Source of the DNA: Castor canadensis
Taxonomy: Eukaryota > Chordata > Mammalia > Rodentia > Castoridae
Reading direction: 5' to 3'
Assembly: GCF_047511655.1 (NCBI RefSeq)
Contig: NC_133399.1
Coordinates: 2,235,333-2,299,332 of the forward strand
Length of the DNA: 64,000 nt
This document shows, in pieces, positions 49,176 to 62,222 of this stretch. The notes under the pieces were generated by a model. It was not told where the DNA came from. It saw only the letters and a program-made list of their open reading frames with translations, and did not search any database. Within the stretch, counting starts at the first letter, position 1, and the number at the start of each line of letters is the position of its first letter. The translations under genes and the position numbers were made by a program.

Positions 49176-50632
49176 AGAGATCAGGAGGATCACAGGTGGA
49201 ATCCAGCCCAAGAAAATAGTTCACAAAACCATATCTTGAAAAAACCCACCACAACAAAAGGCTGATGGGGTGACTAAGTGTAGGCCCTGAGATCAAGCAC
49301 CATAACCGCACCAATGAAAAAAAATGGAGGGTGAATACAGTTTAATATATATTGAGAAAAAGGGACTCCATTCATAAACTTTTAAAGTGTTTTAGTATAA
49401 TAGTTATATTTCATCATTGTGTGTTGGTTCTAATCTCTCAATGCACATAATTTAAAAAATATATTATCATAGATATGTATGCATGAAAGCAGAGTTTTTT
49501 AGGGTTGAATATGACCCACTCTTTCAGGAATTCATTAGTGAGTCCTTGTAATATACCACCTTGGATAAGAAGGTTTTGTAGCTTTTACTTATTATTTGCA
49601 ATATAAAGGCATATCACTCATGTCAGACTATCAGGCTTACTGACCAGGACAGGGTGATAGGGTAGAATTTGATGGAAGACAGCCAGGGTTGTGGAATTTG
49701 TGGTAAAGACATGGAATGTGTATATTGCTCAAGATACACAATCTTTCACTCTGAAAGTACATTGTGTTAATTCAGGGAACCTTTCTGACTTTCCTCCACA
49801 TTCTGTACTCCCTGTCCCCTACCTTGAAGCCCATGCACTGAAGGCATTCTTCCTGGAAAGAGGGCATCTCGTCATGACCAGTGGCTAAAGTCTCCCTGGG
49901 GAAAGTGAGTGGCAGACAGCTTTTGTTGTGTACAGGAGGAGGCAGTGGAGTCCACATTCCTGAATGACTCTAAGTCCATGATGACCACTGCAGACTGTGG
50001 AGAGAACCATTTCTCTTTCAGGGTGTGCTTGGGTAGAATTCATGGAGCACAAAGAAGACAAGTCACGGAGTTAAAGTTCAAAAGTTGGTCTGATCCCTCC
50101 TATCTTTTGGCATATCAGACAGTATCAAGTAGCAGAGACTGTCACTTTGGCTGCTTCTTGGAAGGCAGAAAACTGGAGAGTGAGCATGGGAGAGAAAAAT
50201 GCAAGGACATAGTGTGTAGAGTCACATGGCCTGGGGTGGGGGTGAAGCGTTAATGAGAAAAGAGTCCTCCAGCTTGGGAGGCTCCTTGGGCCCTTTGCCC
50301 ATTCTCTGTGCTTTCTAATTTGGTCTGCCTATGGCTGACTGCAGCTGCTCTCCCACTGATTTTTCTCCTGGAGGTGATTCTGGTGTTTAGGGAATATTAG
50401 GATGTGCTGAGAGAGATCTTCTGATGTCATGGCATGAAGTAGGCAGTAGATTTAGTAACATTCAGTGGGTGGATGCCAAGGAAATTGCTAAACATCATGC
50501 AGTGCTCAGAACATCCCCAACAACAAGGAAATACCCAGCCTCAAATGTTACTAGTGCTGAAGTTGAGAATCCTGACAGGTCCATTTGCCTGTGCTGCTGT
50601 GACTCTGCTCATCCTTACTAGACCATACAGTA
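48368..50632. repeat. Right arm of the inverted duplication with 32.7-34.3 kb
   Basis: See the left arm at 32705. The insert that the other arm lacks (48640-49600) includes the inverted-repeat loop end and the SINE at 49125. Frames at 49909-50253 and 50424-50748 are not conserved in the left arm. Confidence 0.75.
49125..49330 (+). mobile_element. Composite SINE, nearly complete
   Basis: A 7SL-like half ('gactcatgcctgtaatacta', 'agaggcagagatcaggagga'), a linker and a shortened ID-like half ('aggccctgagatcaagcacc') with an A-rich tail. Confidence 0.85.
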
Positions 50633-50644
50633 TGGATTACATGT

Positions 50645-50805
50645 GTATTTTTGGTCATGGGATAGAACTCAGGGTCTTTGTCAGGGTAAGCAAGCACTGT
50701 GTCACTGAGTTATATTCTCAGCCTCATGTACATGTATATTTAAGATAGGGATTCACTATGTAGTCCTATTGTCCTTGAACTCATGATCTTCCTGCCTCTG
50801 TTTCT
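50645..50805 (-). mobile_element. Rodent ID/B1-type SINE
   Basis: The reversed ID-like part 'tagaactcagggtctttgtc' and the reversed B1-like part 'gggattcactatgtagtcct' are both present. Confidence 0.65.
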
Positions 50806-50975
50806 CAAGAATTGCCAGAGGTCATATGGAAAGCAAAGGAAGTATTTTGATGTCATGCGTGAAGTGCAGGGTATGTGTATACCAGGCATGTGCTGTTCCA
50901 CTGCTCTCCTAATCCTATCCTCATATACATGTATTTTCAATATACCCAAATGGAATTATATGAGCATTCATTCAA

Positions 50976-51175
50976 TTTTTTGTGATACTGTGGTTTGAAC
51001 TCAGGGCCTCATGCTTGGTATGCAGGCACTGTACAACTTGAGCCACACTGTCAGCCCTGTTTTTATGTTGGGTATTTTTCAGATCAGAGCTCAGGAATAA
51101 TTCACCTTGGAGTGACTTGAACTGCTGATCCTGCTGTTCTCTGCCTCCTGAAAAGATGGTATTAGTATCTTCTAC
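50976..51175 (-). mobile_element. Composite SINE
   Basis: The reversed ID-like half 'gtttgaactcagggcctcat' is followed by the reversed 7SL-like half ending with 'gctgatcctgctgttctctg'. Confidence 0.75.
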
Positions 51176-51689
51176 TATGAGAAGGTGAGAAGCCATTCCC
51201 ACCTGGCCAAATTTTTGTTTTACTTACTAAAATTGTGTTCAATATTGATGAAAGTTTGGTTGTGGGCATCTATTTCCTTTCAAGGCCACCAGTGTTTGCT
51301 TTTATCACATCACACTTGTCATCTCCCCAATTATGGTACTGTAATCTCCTCCACCGACATTGTTGAAACAATTGCCATTTGACTTATTCATTTATGTACT
51401 TCCTCACAAACATGTATGTCATTGTATACAGTGTGCAAATGTAATTTCTTATCGCCTACCATTTAGTGTTCCATCATAATGTTGGAGGATTACTTAGACC
51501 TCTATTATTACCAATTCTGTGCATTTGTTAATAGAGCAAATGTCACTGGCATGTTGTGCTATTCAAATGCCAGTATGTACAATAGCTTATAAGGGAAATG
51601 ATGAAGGAGCATGAACTGTATCTTCAAATCCCAATCCCAACAAAAGTTTTCTTTGAACACTAAATGACAGATCACAGCAGCAGACAGAC
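51176..51689. other. No recognised feature
   Basis: Unassigned AT-rich sequence. Confidence 0.35.
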
Positions 51690-52335
51690 AGTAATGATGA
51701 AATTTAACTCAAAAACCTCATCAGCCAACTGGATACACGTATTTTCATAGAATTTACCAGCCCCAAACTGTAGAATAAGAATCTTTTCATGAGTGAATGG
51801 AATAGTCAGAAACATACACCATGTTCTGAGCTATATGTACCATTCACCTTAACTAATGTAAATTATGCAAAGCAATGGCTGGGATAAACTGAGGAGTGTT
51901 GACACTGTGAAACCGCAGTCATTGAAAACAGATGGACGACATGTGCATGATGTTGAGTGTTGTCTCCATTCTGAGGTTGTAACTCTGGTTGCAGGGAACT
52001 GTTTTCTCCACAGTGCTTTTGTTTGAGGTGAACAGATATTCTGGAGGAAGACCAAACTATATACACATGGAAAAAAATTAAAGAATGTCAGGGATTTGTA
52101 AAGCAACATTAAGTGAATTTATGCATTTACAGTTACTTAATCCTACCATCTTAAATTGTCTGCAGTGAGATTTTTCCTCTGATCTTTTTTTTTGTATATA
52201 AGGAGGAAGATAGAAGGGCTTGCTGAATTCCATGAGATAAATCCTTAGGTTTCTGTGATCACCACTAAGCCGTGATGCACTTTAGAGCTCCCTTTCAGGA
52301 ATCACTGTAGTCATCAGGCTGGGAAATCTGTTTAA
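51690..52335 (+). repeat. Duplicated block, direct copy of 25.72-26.37 kb
   Basis: This partner block runs to about 52335, where it joins sequence that matches 29165, skipping the equivalent of 26.4-29.16 kb, including both KRAB exons. Confidence 0.65.
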
Positions 52336-52349
52336 ACTCATGAAACTGG

Positions 52350-53330
52350 GTTTTACTTGTGATTTTGGGTGACACAGAATCTTTGCCTGAGGTTGTATAC
52401 TTGTTTCATTTCATTCTTTTTTTTCCTTTTTTATTTATTTATTTTTTTTACAGGCGATACAGTTGCTTCAACTGAAGGCCTTGTGCTTGTTAGGCAGGCT
52501 TTGTACTACTTGAGCCACTCCACCAGCCCTGTTTTATTTATGGGGGTATAAGAGTGAGATTTTAACTCTTTTTCCTTCTTACAAAACAGGCACACTACTG
52601 CTTGAGTCAATCTTTCTTTTCATCCTCTTGAATCTTTAGTGGAATATAATTATCATATCAATCCATTTTCCCCCTGCATGAAAAATCTATTATATTTTTG
52701 GTATTGTGTACTTATTGCCTTGACTTAACATGGTTAGATTGAAACAAGAGCTGTGAGAAAAACCTGGCCATGAGCTTCATTCCAATCAGAAGTGTTTGAA
52801 CATTGACGCTACATTGACTTCCTATGTCCTAGCCTTTCTGTGTCTCCCCTGCTTAACTGACATGATGAATTTTCTCAATAGGTCATTGAGTCTGGAATTC
52901 TGAGTATACCTGTCGTACCATTTTCAAGAGGAAAATGCAGGAAGGAAAGTCCCAGTGAGTATGATCAGAAGCAGGTGCCGGGTCTGGAGAGCCAGGACAA
53001 GCTTGGCTGAATGCAGTTATCTCACAAACTGACCCAAGTTTACAGGGAAGGAAGCCTGATCTGGCAAGGGCTGCCCTGCATTCTGTCATTTTGAATTCAC
53101 TTTGTCAAATATAGGATGGTCTTCCAGTCACTCATGCCTTGGGAAATCCAGCCCTGTATCCGTTATCCAATCAGAACACCTGTTATATGTCTGTAGCAAC
53201 CATCCAATGCTACTGCCAGTGGTAGGAGGTCCACTTTCTACAATGGTTACATCGCAGTTTGCCATATTTACCTCTTGTCTACTGCTGAGACAGTTCTTAG
53301 TCTACTGAGCTACAGTAGCTCTGTGGTCCC
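52350..53330 (+). repeat. Duplicated block, direct copy of 29.17-29.99 kb
   Basis: Collinear with the left copy except for a SINE at 52425-52540. Beyond 53330 there is no LTR, unlike the left copy at 29995. Confidence 0.7.
52425..52540 (-). mobile_element. ID-like SINE
   Basis: The reversed element reads 'gaaggccttgtgcttgttag' and 'acttgagccactccaccagc'. It is absent from the paralogous place near 29260. Confidence 0.8.
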
Positions 53331-54054
53331 TTTTGCTCTAGAGTCTGTGACCTGATTTCACTATTGGACTCTTTGGTCTCCAGTTTCCTGCAGGGTAGGG
53401 CTGGGCTGTGAACTGGAAATCACGTTATGGCCTGTGAGGTACTTCATTGCACTCTGTAGCTCTTGCTGTGAGGCAAACCCATGTCTGCAAGACTGAGTTG
53501 ATAGAGGAGTGGTCATGGGAAAATCCTGAATATTTTTGCAGTTTGAGAGGGTTTTGGTGCTGCTATGCTGTCCTCATGTCTCCTTTTTCTTTACTTGGAC
53601 CTTGTTTCCTTTGGGATCCTTGAAGTTCAAGAGAAACATGGGCTAAATTCTATGACCTGTCCCTTCAGGAAATGCTTCTCAGCACTGTCTATAAGTCTCT
53701 GAATTTCCTCAAATCCAGCATATTGTCAGGTCATTGGAAGTTTGGATTCATATCTACTTGCGGCTGACTTCTCAGTGGAGGGAACACTTTTTGCCCTTCT
53801 GACTTAACTGTCAATTGTCCACTGGTTGTTTCTAGACATTGTCTAGAATGAAGTGCTGATTAGCTTAGGCCATGATTTCTAGAGTATTACATTAGGGGGA
53901 AAGCCCCAAAGGTAAGATGTGCAGATGTCTTAAAGCAGAAAGAGAGGAGAAGACAGCAGTAGAAAGAAATTAGGAGAGCACTGACATAGAGTTTAGCATA
54001 ATCAGTGTTCTCCTGTGATCATCCCGATCTTGCTTGTTTCCTTCTTTGCTTGTT
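53331..54054. other. No recognised feature
   Basis: Unassigned sequence replacing the LTR and leader found in the left copy. Confidence 0.35.
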
Positions 54055-54260
54055 TTAGTTTGGAGTCTGAGGTTTGAACCGAGAGCTTTGCACTTGCAAA
54101 GGATTCACTCACCTGCTTGAACCACATCTTTAGTCACTTTCCCTCTGGTAATTTTGGAGCTAGGGGTCTCAAAAATATTTACCTGTACTGACCTTGACTG
54201 TCATCCTCCTGATCCCATTCTACCAGGTACCTGATGTTACTGGCATGAGCCACTGGAGCT
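54055..54260 (-). mobile_element. Composite SINE, old
   Basis: Reversed ID-like half ('gtttgaaccgagagctttgc') and 7SL-like half ('gttactggcatgagccactg'). Confidence 0.65.
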
Positions 54261-54309
54261 TGGCTCATCATGATCTCTTTGGGATTTTTGTTTGTTCATT
54301 TTTTTGCTT

Positions 54310-54495
54310 CTGGAAGAACTGGGGTTTGATCTCAGGAGGTCACTCTAGTTTGGTAGCTGCTCTACCAATTAAGCCACTCTGCCAATATTGTTTTCATCTT
54401 GGTTTTATTAGATAGGGTCTCATAAACTTTTTGCACAGACTGGCTCCCTCCAGAGTAACCAGGAAGACAGGCCTGTACCACTGGTCCCCAGCGTC
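54310..54495 (-). mobile_element. Composite SINE, old
   Basis: A second reversed element: 'ctggggtttgatctcaggag', 'aattaagccactctgccaat' and then 'gatagggtctcataaacttt'. Confidence 0.65.
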
Positions 54496-55372
54496 ATTTT
54501 TATATATGATGACACTAAAGAAGGGTTTTTCTGCTGACTTAGTTTGAAGTTAGTCAAACTTCACTTCAAAAATGTTTTCATATCACTTTAAAGATATATG
54601 AACTGACCTTTCCACATAATCAGTTTTGAAGAAAGAAGTGGACATTTAGAATATGCATGTGGAATGCCTGATGTTTTTAAGAGGATAAGGGAAAGAGGGT
54701 TGGTTCTATGCTCTTTTCTTAGCGCAGAAAAGATTGGGAAGTTAGGATTAATCACAGCTATTTATGAACATTACAATATTTAGGATAAATCATTTCACCA
54801 GTTTTCTTTTGCCGTCAGGGAGTTGGGTAGACAGTATAATTTGTGCCAATGAAGACAAGCCTGAGAAACTCAGACTGAGAGAAAAACACTCATATATTTA
54901 TATTTTCAGGTTTTAAAATAATATTTATTTTTTAGTTGACATGTGCATTCAAGGAAACAAACACATGAAGAAAAGAACATCATCACCCATAGCCACAAGC
55001 AGTACAGTTGGAAAATCCTAAATCCTACAAGTACCCACATGATAGGTAACTGAGATCCTATGGTCTGACATGCTTGTTCACACATTCTGAATGCTCACCA
55101 ATTCAAAATTCCAAAGCTACACGAATATTTTGATAACCAAGTATATACAACACCAGTGCAAGCTATTTGAGAAAAATTATAATCCTTCCTTCCTTGGGCA
55201 AAAATTTCACTGAAGACATAAATGGAAGTGGGCCGCTCTCTAGACAGAAGTAATGGCAGGAGCTATAAAATTGCATTCTCCATTTACCATGAGTCATAAA
55301 GCAACAGAGTACACGAAGCATAGTTTCCAAGACAGCTCATTATCATAACTATACTATTCCAATATTAGCAAA
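54496..55372. other. No recognised feature
   Basis: No gene or repeat boundary is visible, apart from a possible faint match of 54515-54545 to 26535-26565. Confidence 0.3.
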
Positions 55373-58300
55373 AAAGCATGTTCCTGTGACTTACTGTATC
55401 TCTGTAGTACAGCCAGAATTTAATCAATGGCTCTCATCAAACTGTAAATCTGAGCACACCTGCACATAACTGTCCCTGGAGACTTCTTTCTGCCCCACTG
55501 CTGCCACTGTAATGAACAAGTACTACACATGTGAGTTCCATGTTCAAGAGGCATCTTTTCTGTATTTACCAGTTGGCTAATTTATTAGCTCTACTTTTTA
55601 TCATACTCTGTCACCTCAGGACATGTGCAAATATTACATGTTGTTGTAAATAAACCCAAGTATTTAATAAAAATGCACATATGGATTTGGGTATGATAAA
55701 GATTCATCTACATTTGGAGACACTAGGAAGGGCCCTCTCTCACCAGTGGCTAACTTAAGAAACACACTGGCTCCAAAGGGTGGATTAATAAAGGTCACTC
55801 CTCCTAAAACCTAACAAAGGAACATTTATGTAGGAATTAACATATTTGGACATTAGGACTATCCTTTAATAACCAACAATATGAACTGAAATGCATATAA
55901 AATAATGGGTAGACAACCTGAACCAACCTAACAGGCACACAGCATATTCTCCTCATACTTCCTTTCCCCCACCCCAACCTGCTGCCACACAGTAAGCCAT
56001 CAGCATGCTCTCCAAGACTTCAAGTTCAAAAATTTCATGCCCCAAATGCATCCATTCCTATGAAGTCATCAAAAATACTTAAAGGGCACTGAGTTAGCCC
56101 TCTATTTTTACATTATGTAATTGTAAACATCTAGAAAATGAATAATAAAAGAAAAATGGAAAAAAAAAACATCTAGGAAACCTAGATGTTTTCCACTATG
56201 CACACAGTAGCATATAATTTGAAAGGAAAAATCTAGCTTAGAATCTTCCAATCTCTATCAACCCAGTGATCAGCTTTAGGTATCTGTAATATTCCAGGGG
56301 TTTCTATAATTTCATTTCCTAAGTAGTTTAAGAATGTTTTTCTTATGACTGTTAACAAAAAGTGTTCTAACTATACTTTTGGCATCACTGACAACCTCTT
56401 TAACACCTAGAAATCAGAATAGGTGTTGTATATTGGGACCCACCTGTCCTGTATTTACACAATAAACATAGAAAAATAAAACAAAATGCATAGATGGAAG
56501 GGATAATCAATCTTGCTACATGAAACACAAATTGGTACAAATCCTTTTGTATTTTTTCTCCCTCCCTCCCTGAGCCAGCACAAATATAATGTGCACTGCT
56601 CTGAGAAGCAGTCATTATTCCATTTCCAAGGTACAATACTATGAATTTTAACAAAGTGATATCTACAAAACATGTTATTTACTACCTCTACTTCTAAGAA
56701 AGACACTTTCATATTCTTTCTTATAGGGCAAAGAGTTTCCATATTTAAGATATGTTGTGGGTATGTAGTTCAGTTTAAAGTTTTCTTTTTTTTTTTGACA
56801 GTTTCTAGCACAGACATTCTGAAATCTTTTGAATTTCTGAGGCTTTCGGTGTGCATGTGGTTGTACTTCATAAGCCCCATTCAGGCATTGCTTGAGATTA
56901 TTTTAATGGTTTGTGTCAGGGTACTTCCTTTCTAAATATTCAGGGAAGTGACTGGTGACCAGAGAGAGTAAAGACATACTAGAACCTGCTGTCTGTTTTG
57001 AAATGATGTGCAAAAATTGTAGTGGGAGCACTAAGTGTGGGTGGTGGCCTAATTGAATTCTAGGACACTCAGTCACTGTTTGAAAGTTGGTACTAACAAC
57101 AACACATATTTGTTTACAAAGTTCTGATGAAGATTTACAGCACAGGCAACATTCAGACTCTCTGTGAGGAATATTTGGTAATGTGTCCAGAGTATCCATT
57201 CTTGGTACTGATGTCTTTCAGGATTTTTGGTACTTATGTCTTACGTGAGATGAAGTCAAGCATGACACAAAAGTAGAGTGACAATGAAGCAAGGTTCCTT
57301 AAGGAAAGAGTACACTTTGAAATAGACTTCATAGGTAGTAGTTAGGCAGTGACCATGAGGACATACAAAGCAAACCAAAGGATGTAAGTAAACCAGTGAG
57401 ATTTGATTAGCATGTACTAATTGTTGAAATTAATTAGTTTCAGTGTAATATTTTCTTACAGGTATATAATGTAATTTACTCATATCCACTCTGTCACTAC
57501 ACTTTTTTCCTGCTTCTCCCCATCCTTTTCCTAAATAGTTCACACCACTGTCATATCTTTTTAAAATACAGTCATCAAAGAATAGACAAAAACTCATCCT
57601 ACATAGATTTATGTACACATTATATATAGATACAAGGAAGTAAAAGTATACTGATAATATTACATTCAAAGACACTAATTTAAATTTATTTAGTATAGAT
57701 ATGCATAAAAGGAAAGCAATATCTATGAACATATAAAACATAAAAATATCTGTATAATCACAAAGTACAATATAGAAATATAGAAAGCAAATTAATGTAG
57801 TTTTGGAATATCATAGAAAAGAAATTTATGTGTACAGTCATATGTAGAAGAAACTGTCCAGAGAATTCCTTCACCTGATACATCTCTTTCACTGTGAACC
57901 TTGAAAAATATGAGGAAAAATAAGTTACATTCTGATACTAACAAGAAAAAATGGTGCCACATAAAGAGGGTATTATATCAGTGTCATCCAGAAACTATCA
58001 AGAAAACTATTTTGCCTGCAAAAAATGCTTTGGTATTCATAAATTTTGACTTTAAAGATGATATGTCTTAGGAAAAGACCAGTTTCTGAAATGAGAGAAA
58101 TGTGTATAAATGTAGGGTAAGTTGTGAGAAGAATATATAGGAAAGGAAGATCATGAATATTCCCATGAGTAAATTATAGGAAGGTTACACAAGGAGCCAT
58201 AAATGGGAGAAGTGGTGGCTACACAGTTGGGGACTCTGCTTAGGCAGAAAGCTGAAAAGCCTGTGAGAGAAGATGACCCTACTGCTAATAATGGTGAGAT

Positions 58301-58920
58301 GTTCAGAAGATGGAATGTGATGACTGAAAAACTGGAAAAGAAGACCACAGAAAGAAAAGTGGTGTTGAAAATGACCTGCACATTGATCTTCTCAAGTTCA
58401 GAATATCAGTTACCAGATGCTGGGGGATGAGGAAAGAATTTATCAATGACTATCCACACTATGACGGACTCATGAAGAACGAAACTACAAGATTAAAGTT
58501 GTTTTAGACAGTTTTGAAATACCATATCTGATCAAATAGCTATGTTAGTTTTAATCAGGGAGCCAGGAAGCACTTAGTGTGGGAAGCATGTCATGGAGCA
58601 AAACAATTCACATCATGCCAGGGAGCAAAAGAGCAGAGGCAGAGAAACGTAGGATCCAATGAACTCCCTTGAAAGCCTATCTCCAAAGATCTGACACTCA
58701 TACTGATCCCTACCTATTCCATGTGCCAACACCTTCCAATAGTCCCAAGCAAGAGACAAAATCCCTCACATATTAGCCTTGCCATTTGTGAATACTGGTC
58801 CCAAGCATACCAGGTAGGAAGGAATGGAGAGAGGATTGGAAATAGGTAGTAAGTTACAGTGACAATAAGGAGTAGTAAGTTCTGTACATGCAGATGTGGT
58901 TGATGTTTCCATTTGAAGAT
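55373..58920 (+). repeat. Segmental-duplication unit D
   Basis: The longest A-type unit. Positions 55373-56840 match unit C, 55400-57370 and 57840-58900 match unit A, and 57840-58920 match A' and inverted A''. A segment at 57375-57830 is AT-rich and not seen in unit A. A frame at 58203-58430 overlaps the small conserved frame but has diverged. Confidence 0.7.
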
Positions 58921-59619
58921 TGTAACACTGAACAAACCAGCAACTCCTGGGATCTGCCTGCTCAAAGGAAAGGTTTGTTGATTTGAGAGTTTGTTTTGGT
59001 ATGTGGTATACTTTACATTCTGTTGCATACATGATGGCATGGAAGGCTACAGTTACCCTGTTTACTCACTCTCTCATCTCCTTATGAAATGTGAGTGAAA
59101 ATTCACTCTTTGTTGTTGACTGATCTTGTTGATTTTGTCCCCAAGTTCTAATGTTTCATATATTTCATACAGATTTCTGTAAAAATTCTTGATACAAAGA
59201 TACATAGATTTTTACCATATGAATTCATCATGAGACTTTTTTTTGATTTGTGTTTGTTTTGTGTTGCTTGTCAAATTTGAATGACCTAATTTATTTTTTT
59301 TGATAATATCTTGATCATATTTAGTACCTCTGATGTTGTATGTTTTAAATATTACATGACATGGTTTCCTTTCTGTCTGTACTGTGGATGTGGTGTTGTG
59401 TTTTTTAATTAATTCTAGTTTTTAGGATTTTTATGTAAGAAAATGATGAATGTTAGCATTTAAAGCTTGTGTCCTGAAACATTGCAAAAATTCCTTAGTA
59501 TCTCCAGGCTTTTCTGTTGCTTTGGAGGGATTTACTGTGTAGCTAGTGATGACATTAGTGTCCAAAAGTATTAAAAAATAAAAGTATACAAAATCAAAAA
59601 CTCACATGCAAAATCAAAA
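58921..59619. other. No recognised feature
   Basis: AT-rich sequence between units D and E. Confidence 0.35.
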
Positions 59620-60590
59620 TGATGTACATTTGTTTTTATGTACTTTAAAATAATTAAACGTCCTTTGAGATACATATGTTATTTAAAATGTACACTTTCA
59701 TCTCTATTGAACCTCTCTTGGAGGTTTTGCAACTATGCTTCTGCTATTGATTTTCAGCTGTATTGTAACATGAGCTACAATCTTCCCTTTGTCCTCTGCC
59801 TCCTAACAAATTCCTAGTTTTGGACATCAATCCACTTGCGGTACCTTTACCAGTCTTTGTCACTCCTCCTTCTTTTCCATTAAGAGTTCTTCATGAGAAC
59901 TCTAGGGAATCTAGGGAATTTTTATTGTATGTGGTTGTGTTTGATAAACCCCATTCAGGCTGTGTTTAATTTAGTCTACTGAATTGTCTCAAGGTGCTAC
60001 CTATCTATGACATTAGGAAGGTGATTGGTGACCAGAGAACAAACACATGGTATGGCCTGGTGTTTTCTTTGAACCGATGCCCAGAAATTGTAGGGAGTGT
60101 GCTAAGTATGGTTGGTATTTGAATTGTATGACACCAGTTGGTGCTTGAGAGGAGGTTGTTGTTACGAACACCATCTATTTGTTGTCAGAAGTGATAGCAA
60201 AAAATACAGCACAGATTATGCCATTCAGGCTCTTGGTTGAATGTTTGGTAAAGTTACAAGTGTGTCCATTCTTAGTACCTATGTCTTGTGTGAAGTGAGC
60301 TTAGGGAAGACACAAAAGTAGAGTGAGAGTGAAGCAATGTTCATTAAGGAAAGAAACATTTTGGAGAGATTTCATGGGTAGCAGTTAGGCAGTAACCATG
60401 TGGTTATACAGAACAAACCTATAATGGACTTCTGAGAATGCACATTGTAATTAAAACTGCCCAACTCACATTCACCAAAGATTGAAATATCCTAACAAGG
60501 TACCAAGATGCCACTAAATGATTCTGAGTGTCCCACTCATGTTAAGGTGGGTGTATGACAACAGTTCCTGGAGCAATAGATTTTTACTTA
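59620..60590 (+). repeat. Segmental-duplication unit E
   Basis: Direct copy of unit B (16330-17330), including 'gataaaccccattcaggctg' and 'ggtgtatgacaacagttcct'. Confidence 0.7.
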
Positions 60591-61096
60591 AAAAATACTC
60601 AAGGCCATAAACCACATCCCTAATGATGAGGTGGACCCAAAACATTTTGTACATTTTAATTATATAAAGTTACCTATCCTTATTCCATTCTCAATAGAAT
60701 TTCCTTTTAAGGGGGTACTAAGGGATCCCTGCTCTGTACATTATGCATAGTTTAAATTTAGTAGGAAGTTTTGATTGTGTATGGATTTGTCATCTGATCT
60801 TTTATGGATGTTTGCTTATTGTGTTCTTTGCCAGTACTTGGAATGTTCTAATTGATTATACTTGACCTTTTAGCACTAATCAGTTTCTTTGTATGCTGTC
60901 ACTTGCATGGTAGTGATGACTTCTGATGTTGAAGTTTTTTTCCTATTTGTTTCCTCATGGTATTTAAAATTGGTCCTCCCTGTTTCTCTTACTCCCCAAC
61001 TCACCTCTCCTGCCCTGCCTCTTATCCTTCTGTAGCTGTTTCATTGTTTTATATAACTGGTGCTCTGCTTTTCATTTGAAGCCTACTTCCTCATAA
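60591..61096. other. No recognised feature
   Basis: Unassigned AT-rich sequence in front of the second LTR. Confidence 0.35.
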
Positions 61097-61491
61097 TGTC
61101 AGAAAAATGATCATTTCTTTAATTCCTCAGGTTGCCATCATAAGTGACTTGCATTGTTTAAAGAGTTCCTGTTTCTTTTTCCAGATTCTTGTACAGATCC
61201 ATTGTCTCTGAAAATTGCCTGCCAAACCATGTGCCTTAACCCATAACCCAAGCCTATTAGCCAATTGAGAGAGTTTGTGAACCTTTGACCTTGAGAAATC
61301 TCACATAAGGGGTAGGTACAACTGCATCAGGGAGATGTAAGGAGGAGCCACTGTCAGACATTTTGTGCTCACATGTCTGCTCAGAGTGAATATGTGCTTG
61401 CACCCTTTTGATGAAAAGAAATTGCTTTGTCAAGATTTTCTCTTTCTCTCATGTATTTGTTTTTGGCACTGGAGGGTCTTTAATTACAACA
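61097..61491 (+). mobile_element. Endogenous retrovirus 5' LTR, copy 2
   Basis: A 395-bp copy of the LTR at 29995, beginning TGTCAG and ending ACA. It is more decayed: the TATA-like word is lost and the adjoining primer site has mostly transition changes. The frame at 61365-61679 is a by-product of the LTR sequence and not a gene. Confidence 0.75.
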
Positions 61492-61494
61492 ATT

Positions 61495-62130
61495 TGGGAG
61501 TTCACCCAGGATTTTACATTCTGACTGGAAAGGGGGTGCCCCCAGCCTTTCCCCAGGGAGGTGCAACCTGCTGCCTGGTTGCAGCCATCCTGAGGTTCAG
61601 CTGTTGGGAACAACTTCCCAAATATCTGAAAGAACACGGACCCCAGAATTCTTTGACAACTCAGGTGAAAGAGCTCTGAAGACAGGGACCACAGTGACCA
61701 TGTTATTTTATGCACAGTCCAAGACAAGAAATGTCATGAGGGTGACCAAGTAATATCTTTGTAGTTGGGATATTTGAGGCTGCATGATGTGTGAATTAGA
61801 TATGTTGGGAGACATGGAGTAAATGTTGAGTCCTCATCCACAGTTCTGGGGAACCCTCATACTGTTTAATGTGGAATTAGATTCTGAAATCTAATCCAGG
61901 TCAGGAGATTATACTGACCTGCCAGCTACCAAGAGATGCCCGCAAGGGATGCATCTGGAGACAGACAAAGTGAAAGAGAATCAGAGTGCAAGAAACTTCC
62001 GAGGCAAAAGGGAGAGGTGGTTTGAGCTCCTGGCAAACAGCTAAAGCACAGTCAATCAAAGGGAGAAATGGGAAATAAAGGCAGCAAGAAAGAGGCCAAC
62101 AAACATAGGTCCAGTATAAAATACCCTCTG
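61495..62130 (+). mobile_element. ERV primer site and leader, copy 2
   Basis: The primer site tgggagttcacccaggat (61495-61512) agrees with the tRNA-Pro type at 13 of 18 positions. The following leader is collinear with 30430-31064 as far as about 62085 but lacks the minisatellite. No gag, pol or env sequence follows. Confidence 0.65.
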
Positions 62131-62222
62131 ATGTCACTCTAGGAATGATGCTAAAATATTGGGATGATAGTCCCCATACTAAAGGGAAAAACAAACAAAG
62201 AATGGTCAAATACAGTTGTTTT

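Noticed and set aside
14735-49330. tRNA genes at the SINE heads
   Set aside because: The box-A/B-like sequences belong to ID-like SINEs with A-rich tails and cannot fold as complete tRNAs.
61365-61679. 104-codon plus-strand frame
   Set aside because: It runs through the LTR, primer site and leader and is not kept in the other LTR copy as a protein.
29995-62130. A single provirus with LTRs at both ends
   Set aside because: Both LTRs are each followed by a primer site and leader, so both are 5' LTRs; the 31 kb between them has no retroviral genes and is far too long.
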